Assembly (NCBI GenBank): GCA_017853735.1
Contig: JAFMJA010000159.1
Coordinates: 1-6,406 of the forward strand
DNA: 6,406 nt
Direction of reading: 5' to 3'
Source of the DNA: Burkholderiaceae bacterium
Lineage (GTDB): Bacteria > Pseudomonadota > Gammaproteobacteria > Burkholderiales > Burkholderiaceae_C
Made by a program: the position numbers and the translations under genes
Notes under the pieces: model-generated
Told to the model about the DNA's origin: nothing
What the model saw: the letters and a program-made list of their open reading frames with translations, nothing else
Databases searched by the model: none
Shown here: positions 1-5,317 of the stretch, one piece after another
Numbering within the stretch: position 1 is the first letter of the stretch
Layout: each line of letters begins with the position of its first letter

Positions 1-183
1 GCTGGAACATGGTCAGGAACGTACTGGTGACTCAGGAACGCGCAGCGACTAACGGTTAGGGGTGAAAAAAATCAGTCATTCAACAAGAGGCTGGCCTTGA
101 AGCAATTAGCTCTTGGTCAGACGCCTGGAGAGAAGGCGAAAATTGACAATCCACTATGATAGGGATCAAAGGTTTTTGTGCCA
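1..183. other. Unassigned upstream region, no gene recognised
   Basis: No convincing coding region is visible. Short + strand open frames run in from the left edge and stop at 50-52 and 57-59, so one could be the tail of an upstream gene, but neither gives a recognisable sequence. A 9-bp direct repeat TCAGGAACG occurs at 13-21 and 32-40. A small inverted repeat CGCCT/AGGCG (122-126 and 134-138) with a 7-nt loop is too weak to call a terminator. AAAATTGAC at 139-147 is the exact inverse of GTCAATTTT at 193-201 in the regulator's upstream box. Confidence 0.4.
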
Positions 184-197
184 TTGACTGCGGTCAA
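184..197 (+). promoter_or_regulatory. Fnr/Dnr-type operator upstream of the regulator gene
   Basis: TTGAC-TGCG-GTCAA is a perfect inverted repeat with 5-bp arms and a 4-nt spacer; A183 and T198 extend the arms to 6 bp. This is the geometry of Fnr, Dnr and NnrR sites of the Crp/Fnr superfamily (TTGAT-N4-ATCAA type). It ends 58 nt before the regulator's ATG. A near copy lies at 4263-4276 before tctC, and the match continues to the right through AATTT-N3-AAATT (196-208). The regulator next to it has the E-x-x-S-R helix that reads TTGA half-sites in Fnr, so autoregulation is the simplest reading. Binding is inferred. Confidence 0.6.
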
Positions 198-216
198 TTT
201 TTGAAATTTTGGCTTG

Positions 217-246
217 TTGACATACCAAAGCTCTTTGGCCTAGCAA
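217..246 (+). promoter_or_regulatory. Possible sigma70 promoter of the regulator gene
   Basis: A perfect TTGACA -35 hexamer (217-222) is followed after 18 nt by a poor -10, TAGCAA (241-246). A start about 7 nt later would put the upstream Fnr-type box near -62, a usual class I activator position, and would make the mRNA nearly leaderless. That would fit the lack of a Shine-Dalgarno sequence before the ATG at 256. The -10 matches only 3 of 6 bases, so this is tentative. An alternative class II layout would use weak CATACC near 221-226. Confidence 0.3.
225..238. promoter_or_regulatory. Palindrome CCAAAG-CT-CTTTGG before the regulator start
   Basis: A perfect 6-bp inverted repeat with a 2-nt spacer sits between the candidate -35 and -10 and ends 17 nt before the ATG. 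It could be an operator for negative control or a small mRNA hairpin. Only the symmetry is observed; no protein is assigned. Confidence 0.35.
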
Positions 247-255
247 CCCAGACCC

Positions 256-864
256 ATGACTGCAATCGCCCTCCACCCTGAACGGAACATCATCCGGGTT
301 CAGCTTCAGCAAAATGCCCTGCTCTCCAGCATGGATGAGCCCTCTTTTGCCGAGCTAGAAGCCCAATTGTCGGTGGTGGATTGCGCCAAAGGAAACTTCA
401 TGCTGCGCCAAGGCGTTCACGACATGGAGCAGTACTTTATTTTGGACGGCATACTCAAGCGGGTAGTGGCCAACGCAGAAGGCAAGGAAATGATCCTGCG
501 CTTTGCCGCCGAACGCGATATGGAGACCAGCTACGCTGCGTGGCGACTTAAAACTCCGACGCCTTACAACATCGTCTCGGTCACCAAGGCTCGGGTGGTC
601 AAGCTGCCCATGCCGCAGTGGATCGATTTCATGGAGCGTCACCCGGCTGTCAAACATCAGTTTGAATACGATGTGATGAGCCTGATGAGCGAAATCATGG
701 CCCATACCATCACCTTGCATCTGCTCGATGCGCCTGGGCGTGTGCGCCGATTCATGCGCAAGCATCCCGAGCTGTTTGAACGCATCCCCAAGAAGGAACT
801 GGCGGCCTACCTCAACTTGTCGGCCGAGACCCTCAGTCGGCTCAAGCAGCGAGGAAAAATTTAA
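256..864 (+). CDS. Short Crp/Fnr-family transcriptional regulator
   Basis: This 202-residue cytoplasmic DNA-binding protein has the Crp/Fnr plan. A cyclic-nucleotide-binding-like beta-roll spans about residues 30-125, including YFILDGILKRV (60-70) and GKEMILRF (76-83). A long dimerisation helix follows (about 130-158), then a helix-turn-helix (about 176-199). The recognition helix carries E191-x-x-S194-R195, the signature that in Fnr contacts TTGA half-sites. Only one cysteine (C43) exists, so the 4Fe-4S cluster of true Fnr is absent and the effector is unknown. The protein ends just after the recognition helix without the usual wing, as in the short Crp/Fnr group with xETLSR ends, so it is probably complete rather than truncated. 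No Shine-Dalgarno precedes the ATG at 256. M26 (331) is the next alternative start but also lacks one, and it would trim only residues before the beta-roll. The gene converges on tctA; a matching operator lies upstream of itself and of tctC, so it is the likely local regulator. Confidence 0.9.
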   Translation: MTAIALHPERNIIRVQLQQNALLSSMDEPSFAELEAQLSVVDCAKGNFMLRQGVHDMEQYFILDGILKRVVANAEGKEMILRFAAERDMETSYAAWRLKTPTPYNIVSVTKARVVKLPMPQWIDFMERHPAVKHQFEYDVMSLMSEIMAHTITLHLLDAPGRVRRFMRKHPELFERIPKKELAAYLNLSAETLSRLKQRGKI

Positions 865-876
865 ATTTTCCCTCGC
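849..876. terminator. Bidirectional terminator between convergent regulator and tctA
   Basis: The arms GCGAGG (849-854) and CCTCGC (871-876) enclose an AT-rich palindromic core, AAAATTTAAATTTT (856-869). Thirteen of 14 pairs match; the only mismatch is A855/C870. The regulator's TAA (862-864) lies at the symmetry centre, so its last codons form one arm. Either strand would give a GC-rich base and A/U-rich stem. A second weak stem, TAGCC/GGCTA (877-881 and 890-894), covers the tctA stop codon. There is no separate U-tract, so the terminator role is inferred from position and symmetry. Confidence 0.65.
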
Positions 877-891
877 TAGCCCCATGCTCGG

Positions 892-2394
892 CTAATCTTT
901 TCTTCCCGGCTTGAGTTGGCCCAAGACCCTGGAAATCAGTGGCCAGAACAGCATGATCAGGGCCAGTCCGGTGATGCTACCCACCAGGGGATTGGAGAAC
1001 ATGATGCCCAACTCGCCCTGCGATACCAGCATGGCCTGACGGAAAGAGTCTTCAGCCTTGTCGCCGAGCACCAGAGCCAGCACCAGGGGCGCCAGCGGAT
1101 AGCTGAGCTTGTTGAAGACATAGCCAACCACGCCAAACAAGAGCATGAACCAGATGTCCAGCATGGCGTTATGCACGGTGTAGGCACCGATGGCACAAAT
1201 CACGATGATGATAGGCGCAATGATCGAAAACGGAATGCGCAGGATTGAGGCGAAGAGGGGAACGGTGGTCAGCACCACCACCAGGCCCACCAGGTTGCCA
1301 AGGTACATGGAAGCGATCAGGCCCCAGACGAAATCCTTCTGTTCCACAAACAGCAGTGGCCCGGGCTGCAAGCCCCAGATCAACAAGCCGCCCAGCAACA
1401 CTGCCGCGGTCGGTGAACCTGGGATGCCCAGCGCCAGCATAGGCAGCAGTGCGCTGGTGCCAGCCGCATGGGCTGCGGTTTCGGGGGCAACCACACCCTC
1501 GAGTTCGCCGGTGCCGAACTTGGAGCCATTTTTGGACATCTTCTTGGCGATCCCGTAACTCATGAAGGAAGCCGGTGTGGCGCCACCCGGGGTGATGCCC
1601 ATCCAGATGCCAATCAAGGAGCTGCGCAAGGAGGTTACCCAGTAGGCAGGAAGTTTTTTCCAGGTTTCCCATACCACCTTGGGATCGATCTTGGCGTTTT
1701 TTCCTGAGAATGCCAGACCCTCTTCCATCGACAGCAAAATTTCACCGATACCAAACAGGCCAATCACAGCGATCAGGAAGTCAAAACCGCGCATCAGTTC
1801 ATGAATGCCAAAGGTCAGGCGAAGCTGGCCGGTCACGGTATCCATGCCCACTGCGGCCAAGCCAAAGCCGATCGACATCGAGGCCAGAATCTTGAAAGGC
1901 GATCCCTTGCCCATGCCCACAAAACTGCAGAAAGTCAGCAGGTAGACTGAGAAAAATTCGGGTGGCCCAAACTTCAGGGCAAATTTGGCAACCAGCGGAG
2001 CCAGGAAGGTGATCATGATCACAGCCACCAGAGCGCCCACAAACGAAGAGGTAAAGGCGCCAGTCAGTGCTTCGCCGGCATGACCCTTCTGTGCCATCGG
2101 GTAACCATCGAAGGTGGTGGCCACCGACCAAGGTTCACCCGGAATATTGAACAACACCGAGGTGATGGCGCCACCAAACAGGGCGCCCCAGTAAATGCAG
2201 GAGAGCATGACGATCGCTGAAGTGGGGTTCATGCTGAAGGTCAGAGGCAGCAGAATCGCCACGCCATTGGCGCCCCCCAGGCCTGGCAACACGCCAATCA
2301 GAACACCCAGCACAATGCCAACCACCATCAACATGAAGTTGGTGGGTGTCATGACCACTGCGAAACCTTGCAGCAGTGAATTTACTTCTTCCAT
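892..2394 (-). CDS. tctA: TTT transporter large membrane subunit, TctA family
   Basis: This 500-residue inner-membrane protein is the large permease of a tripartite tricarboxylate transporter. It moves the substrate delivered by the periplasmic receptor, driven by an ion gradient as known for the family. It is hydrophobic throughout, about 10-12 membrane segments, and has the family's two-fold repeat. The first half carries PGLGG (37-41) and NIPGEPWSVATTFDGYP (83-99); the second carries ITPGGATP (267-274), APETAAHAAGTSALLP (303-318) and LGIPGSPTAAVLLGG (322-336). Full length is normal for TctA. The ATG at 2394 has a GGAG Shine-Dalgarno (2404-2407) 9 nt upstream. It lies 34 nt after tctB and is last in the tctCBA order. 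The symbol names the family; citrate or tricarballylate transport is not implied. Confidence 0.96.
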   Translation of the reverse strand: MEEVNSLLQGFAVVMTPTNFMLMVVGIVLGVLIGVLPGLGGANGVAILLPLTFSMNPTSAIVMLSCIYWGALFGGAITSVLFNIPGEPWSVATTFDGYPMAQKGHAGEALTGAFTSSFVGALVAVIMITFLAPLVAKFALKFGPPEFFSVYLLTFCSFVGMGKGSPFKILASMSIGFGLAAVGMDTVTGQLRLTFGIHELMRGFDFLIAVIGLFGIGEILLSMEEGLAFSGKNAKIDPKVVWETWKKLPAYWVTSLRSSLIGIWMGITPGGATPASFMSYGIAKKMSKNGSKFGTGELEGVVAPETAAHAAGTSALLPMLALGIPGSPTAAVLLGGLLIWGLQPGPLLFVEQKDFVWGLIASMYLGNLVGLVVVLTTVPLFASILRIPFSIIAPIIIVICAIGAYTVHNAMLDIWFMLLFGVVGYVFNKLSYPLAPLVLALVLGDKAEDSFRQAMLVSQGELGIMFSNPLVGSITGLALIMLFWPLISRVLGQLKPGRKD

Positions 2395-2428
2395 TTTCCA
2401 AATCTCCAGGAATTCAGTGATCGGGCTA

Positions 2429-2938
2429 TCAGTAACCCAAGCCGCTCAGCAGGTCATAGGTGCCTTTGTGCAGCGGCACTTTGAACCACACCTCAAACAT
2501 CAAAAAGAACATGGCGTTGACAACAAACGCCGTGATGACACTTTTAAGCCAGTTGTATTTGCCTAAGATGATCATGAACAGGGCGATGTAAATCGCAGAG
2601 GCCACATAGATCCCGATGACCTGAATGGCGCCGACATACACAATGCCGGGCAACAAGACTGACATGACGCGTCCCAGCTGTTCGCGCTCAACAAATACCT
2701 CGGTGTTCTTTTCTTTGCCAAACAAAGACTGATAAAGAACAACCGCGCCCGAGATGACCAGAATGATGCCAATATAAAAAGGAAAATAACCCGCACCAGG
2801 ACCATCGGTAGTCCACTCTGAGCCCAGTTTTCTGCTGCCATAAATCACGGTGGCGCCCATGATCATGATGATGATGGCGACAAGTGCGTCAATGGTATGG
2901 GTGGCAACACCGGTTGCTTGATCTTTGTGTGATTCCAT
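2429..2938 (-). CDS. tctB: TTT transporter small membrane subunit, TctB family
   Basis: This 169-residue inner-membrane protein is the small, poorly conserved partner of TctA. It has the usual TctB pattern of about four to five membrane segments: residues 15-35, 50-72, 92-107, 108-126 and 132-150. A conserved-type loop, GPGAGYFPFYIG (46-57), follows the first segment; the G-x-G-x-FP element is typical of TctB. The ATG at 2938 has GGAG (2945-2948) 6 nt upstream. It sits between tctC (121 nt upstream, with two stem-loops) and tctA (34 nt downstream), almost certainly in one transcript. Sequence alone would be weak evidence for this small family, but motif, topology and position agree. Confidence 0.93.
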   Translation of the reverse strand: MESHKDQATGVATHTIDALVAIIIMIMGATVIYGSRKLGSEWTTDGPGAGYFPFYIGIILVISGAVVLYQSLFGKEKNTEVFVEREQLGRVMSVLLPGIVYVGAIQVIGIYVASAIYIALFMIILGKYNWLKSVITAFVVNAMFFLMFEVWFKVPLHKGTYDLLSGLGY

Positions 2939-2980
2939 AACTTGCTCCGATGGGAGACTTGGATTGCTGAAAATGGTTTT

Positions 2981-3034
2981 GGACCCTTACAAGGCTGTCC
3001 CCACAAAGCAACAGCCGGTCGAAACCAGCTGTTG
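2981..3034 (-). promoter_or_regulatory. Intercistronic stem-loops between tctC and tctB
   Basis: On the transcript the first hairpin pairs CAACAGCUGGU (3034-3024) with ACCGGCUGUUG (3019-3009) around a UUCG tetraloop: 11 pairs including one U-G wobble. The second (3000-2981) pairs GGAC with GUCC and CCU with AGG, with a 2-nt AG bulge and a UGUA loop. The GGCUGU arm of the first hairpin (3016-3011) can instead pair with ACAGCC (2998-2993), part of the second. No U-tract follows, so a strong terminator is unlikely. A known role for such structures between a binding-protein gene and its permease genes is to protect or partly end the message so that receptor exceeds membrane subunits. That role is inferred here. 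Confidence 0.55.
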
Positions 3035-3059
3035 GCGTAGTGGCTAAGCTAGAACAGGT

Positions 3060-4085
3060 TTATTTGGCCAGAAAGCCTGCTTCCTGCATGAGCGTGCGAT
3101 GGGTGTTTTCGGCGGCGGTAAGCCACTTGGCGAAATCAGCACCAGACATGGCGGTCTGGTTGAAGGCACCTTTCTCCATGAACTCTTTCCAGTCAGGGGT
3201 TTCGCGAACCTTCTTGAGCAAGTCGACATAGTAGGCCAGCTGATCAGCAGAAATGCCAGGGGCAGCAAAAATGCCGCGCAGCATCACATAGTCGGTAGGC
3301 ACGCCGGCTTCTTTGCAGGTGGGAATGTCGTACCAGGACTGAGTATCGGTCACCTTGGTCTTGTAGGGCATGCGCTCATCATCAAACACGCAAAGAGCGC
3401 GCAATTTACCAGCGCGCCACTGGGCAACCGCTTCCACCGGATTGTTGACGCTGGAATCAATATGCTTGCCCACCAATTGGACGGCCACATCACCACCCCC
3501 CTTGAAAGGGATGTAAATGAACTTGGTGCCAGTGGCTTTTTCAATACCTACAGTCAGAATCTGGTCTTCCTGCTTGGAGCCGGTGCCGCCCATTTTCATT
3601 TTGCTCGGGCCAGCAGCTTTGACTGCAGCAAGGTAGTCCTTGGCAGTCTTGTAAGGAGTCTCTGCGTTCACCCACAGTACAAACTGGTCCAGCGCCATCA
3701 TGGACACAGGCGTCATGTCTTTCCAGTTGAAAGGAACGCCAGTGGCCAGCGGAGTGGTGAACAGGTTGGACAGGGTGATGATGATTTTGTGCGGATCGCC
3801 CTTGGCCTCTTTGACTGACAGGAAGCCTTCTGCACCAGCGCCACCAGACTTGTTGACCACAATGAGGGACTGCTTCATCAGCTTGTGCTTGACGATGATG
3901 CCCTGCATCAGTCGAGCCATCTGGTCGGCACCGCCGCCGGTACCGGCGGGCACCACAAACTCGACGGGCTTGGTGGGTTCCCAGGCTGCAGCCGAACTCG
4001 CTGCGCCAAGAGCCGCAATCGCAATCAGGCCGCTGGCTGCCTTCAAGACACTCAATTTGAATTTGTTGGTTGAATATTGAACCAT
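3060..4085 (-). CDS. tctC: TTT periplasmic substrate-binding receptor, Bug/TctC family
   Basis: This 341-residue secreted protein captures the transporter's ligand in the periplasm and hands it to TctAB. A Sec signal peptide is clear: basic residues K8 and K10, a hydrophobic core about 13-30, and likely cleavage after the AAA at 32-34, before W35. The mature part begins with the Bug pattern PTKPVEFVVPAGTGGGADQ (37-55), then R58, followed by VVNKSGGAGAEGF (76-88). Later come GGTGSKQEDQ (166-175), the ligand-pocket region in Bug proteins, and FKGGGDVAVQLVGKHID (194-210). I chose the ATG at 4085 because AAGGA (4095-4099) lies 9 nt before it. The upstream ATG at 4121 would add 12 residues, lacks a good ribosome site and would lengthen the signal peptide's start. 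Bug receptors bind many carboxylates and the ligand cannot be predicted. It is first of tctCBA, with its own upstream Fnr-type box. Confidence 0.95.
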   Translation of the reverse strand: MVQYSTNKFKLSVLKAASGLIAIAALGAASSAAAWEPTKPVEFVVPAGTGGGADQMARLMQGIIVKHKLMKQSLIVVNKSGGAGAEGFLSVKEAKGDPHKIIITLSNLFTTPLATGVPFNWKDMTPVSMMALDQFVLWVNAETPYKTAKDYLAAVKAAGPSKMKMGGTGSKQEDQILTVGIEKATGTKFIYIPFKGGGDVAVQLVGKHIDSSVNNPVEAVAQWRAGKLRALCVFDDERMPYKTKVTDTQSWYDIPTCKEAGVPTDYVMLRGIFAAPGISADQLAYYVDLLKKVRETPDWKEFMEKGAFNQTAMSGADFAKWLTAAENTHRTLMQEAGFLAK

Positions 4086-4226
4086 GTTGAGGTTTCCTTC
4101 AAAAAAAAGATGTCTATGCAACTTTTCTGATGTTAAAAAAACGAAAACAAGAAAAGATTATCTGTGGACCCGGGTCAGCTATGCGAAGACCGAAACACAC
4201 GTTTCCAGACCACCATAAGTGATTTG
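4086..4226 (-). promoter_or_regulatory. Probable tctC mRNA leader with symmetric elements
   Basis: If transcription starts near 4227, the leader is about 140 nt. It holds a perfect 10-bp palindrome GACCCGGGTC (4167-4176) and a 7-bp inverted repeat CTTTTCT/AGAAAAG (4122-4128 and 4150-4156) with a 21-nt loop. A second possible -10, GATAAT (- strand, 4162-4157), has no good -35, although it could shorten the leader. No known riboswitch fold was recognised. Confidence 0.35.
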
Positions 4227-4239
4227 ACATGTCATTTTA
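4225..4239 (-). promoter_or_regulatory. Candidate tctC promoter -10 overlapping a palindrome
   Basis: TAAAAT reads on the - strand at 4239-4234 and matches 5 of 6 consensus bases. The Fnr-type box centre (4269.5) lies about 42 bp upstream of the implied start near 4227, close to the -41.5 spacing of class II Crp/Fnr-activated promoters, which often lack a -35. The perfect 10-bp palindrome TGACATGTCA (4225-4234) overlaps the end of the -10 and runs towards the start, where a repressor would act. Positions are observed; promoter activity and repression are inferred. Confidence 0.4.
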
Positions 4240-4262
4240 AAGAGCCAGATGAAATTTAAAAC

Positions 4263-4276
4263 TTGTCCGCGGTCAA
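4263..4276. promoter_or_regulatory. Fnr/Dnr-type operator upstream of tctC
   Basis: TTGTC-CGCG-GTCAA has 5-bp arms and a 4-nt spacer with one mismatched pair. It is a near copy of the perfect box at 184-197; across 184-209 and 4263-4288 the two match at 23 of 26 positions, including the AATTT-N3-AAATT extension (4275-4287). It lies 19 nt beyond the formyltransferase-like stop codon and about 180 nt before tctC, so it gives the transporter genes a separate control point. Binding by the regulator at 256-864 is the natural hypothesis. Confidence 0.55.
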
Positions 4277-4295
4277 TTTTGGAAATTTACTAGGG

Positions 4296-5228
4296 TTATC
4301 CCGCATGAGGTTTGTGCTTACCTAGCCCGGATTCTTGCGCAAAGGAAGCTGCGTCCATCTTTTTGCCACCTTCAGGCTTTAATCGAAGCACCTCAATCAT
4401 GCCGCCCTGCGCGTTGATCAAGATGGAGGTGGCGGTGATGTCCACCACTTCGCCAGGCTTTCCCTTTACCCCGGCAAACCTGCGAACCGGGTGCTTGAGG
4501 CAGTCGTAGATAAAGACCTTCTGGCCTGCCAGTTCACACCAGGCCCCGGGTGCCGGGTTACATGAACGGATCAGGTTGTAGACCTGATCCACATGGTTGT
4601 GCCAGTTGATCCTGGACTCTTCACTTCTGAACCAGCCTTCATAGCTGGCCTGGGATTCATCCTGGACGGTCTCAGTGTGTTTGCCGGCCAGCACCAGGTC
4701 GGCCGCTTCCAGCATGGCTTGCACGCCCAGTGGGAACAGCTGCTTGAAATAGACATCGCCCAAGGTGTCATTGGGCCCGATCGGGCAGGATTTCTGCAAA
4801 ATCACTGGCCCTTCGTCCAGCCCGTCGGTGGGGCGGAAGATGGTCAGGCCGGTCTGAGTGTCGCCCCGGGCAATCGGCCAATTGATGGAGGAGGGCCCAC
4901 GGTACCTGGGCAGCAAGGATGGGTGGTACTGGATGGTGCCGTGCTTGGGGATGCTGACGAAAGACTGGGGCGCAAACTGCAGCACATAGGCCATGATGCC
5001 AATGTCAGCTTCCAGTTCACGCATGGCTTGCTCGGCTTCTGTACTTTTCAGGCTGGGGAATTGAAATACGCGCAACCCTTTTTGCTCGGCCGCTTCTCTC
5101 AGTGCGTCTGGCCGCTCGCCGGGTTTCTCGGGCTTGCAGAAAACGCCAAGAACTTCGTCACCGCGAGCTAAAAATGCCTCCATCACTGCCTTGCCAAAAT
5201 CCTGTTGGCCGATGATTGCAATTTTCAT
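4296..5228 (-). CDS. Stand-alone 10-formyltetrahydrofolate hydrolase-like / formyltransferase-family protein
   Basis: This 310-residue cytosolic protein has the formyltransferase fold. The N-terminal catalytic domain (about 1-180) carries MKIAIIGQQDFG (1-12), HPSLLPRYRG (102-111) and GLDEG (136-140). The C-terminal substrate-side domain (about 200-300) begins YEGWF, with RINW (206-209) and PGAW (227-230). By alignment from memory it resembles the hydrolase domain of animal 10-formyl-THF dehydrogenase (ALDH1L) more than methionyl-tRNA formyltransferase. That domain splits 10-formyl-THF to THF and formate. Catalytic H102 and D138 are present. The Asn two residues before the His in Fmt and ArnA is Gln (Q100) here; ALDH1L has Ile. 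The carrier-protein and aldehyde dehydrogenase domains of ALDH1L are absent. The ATG at 5228 has AAGGA (5238-5242) 9 nt upstream. It lies between the TSUP permease and tctC, on the same strand, so a shared pathway is likely. Exact acceptor or hydrolase activity is unproven, and transfer to an amino sugar or another amine remains possible. Confidence 0.85.
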   Translation of the reverse strand: MKIAIIGQQDFGKAVMEAFLARGDEVLGVFCKPEKPGERPDALREAAEQKGLRVFQFPSLKSTEAEQAMRELEADIGIMAYVLQFAPQSFVSIPKHGTIQYHPSLLPRYRGPSSINWPIARGDTQTGLTIFRPTDGLDEGPVILQKSCPIGPNDTLGDVYFKQLFPLGVQAMLEAADLVLAGKHTETVQDESQASYEGWFRSEESRINWHNHVDQVYNLIRSCNPAPGAWCELAGQKVFIYDCLKHPVRRFAGVKGKPGEVVDITATSILINAQGGMIEVLRLKPEGGKKMDAASFAQESGLGKHKPHAG

Positions 5229-5275
5229 GAAGATGCTTCCTTCGAAGAAATAAGTGAAAACTGTTTGCTGAATGA

Positions 5276-5304
5276 ATTATCGGTAGGCCAAGGGCGCAGT
5301 TCAG
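5276..5304 (-). promoter_or_regulatory. Weak promoter candidate before the formyltransferase-like gene
   Basis: In the 89-nt gap after the TSUP gene, CTGAAC (5304-5299) and GATAAT (5281-5276) are 17 nt apart on the - strand. The -10 is good and the -35 poor. It would give a leader of about 40 nt. Read-through from the TSUP gene is equally possible, since no terminator is seen in the gap. Confidence 0.25.
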
Positions 5305-5317
5305 GCAAAGGCTGGGC

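Noticed and set aside
13..40. Repeat array from the two TCAGGAACG copies
   Set aside because: Two 9-bp copies at a 19-bp period are too few and short for a CRISPR or iteron call.
155..160. TATGAT as a -10 element
   Set aside because: No acceptable -35 lies 16-18 nt upstream, and TTGACA at 143-148 is only 6 nt away.
355..885. 176-codon - strand open frame opposite the regulator
   Set aside because: It lies antisense to a clear Crp/Fnr gene, shows no family features and is His/Arg-rich as expected for a shadow frame.
3009..3034. Rho-independent terminator after tctC
   Set aside because: The hairpin is strong but the transcript continues GCUUUGUGGGG without a U-tract, and tctB and tctA need read-through.
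3099..3818. 239-codon + strand open frame opposite tctC
   Set aside because: The - strand gene has a signal peptide and Bug motifs; the + frame is a codon-bias shadow without recognisable features.
4086..4226. Riboswitch in the tctC leader
   Set aside because: The symmetric elements are short and match no known aptamer layout that I recognise.
4593..5171. 192-codon + strand open frame opposite the formyltransferase-like gene
   Set aside because: It is antisense to conserved catalytic motifs and has no plausible family pattern of its own.
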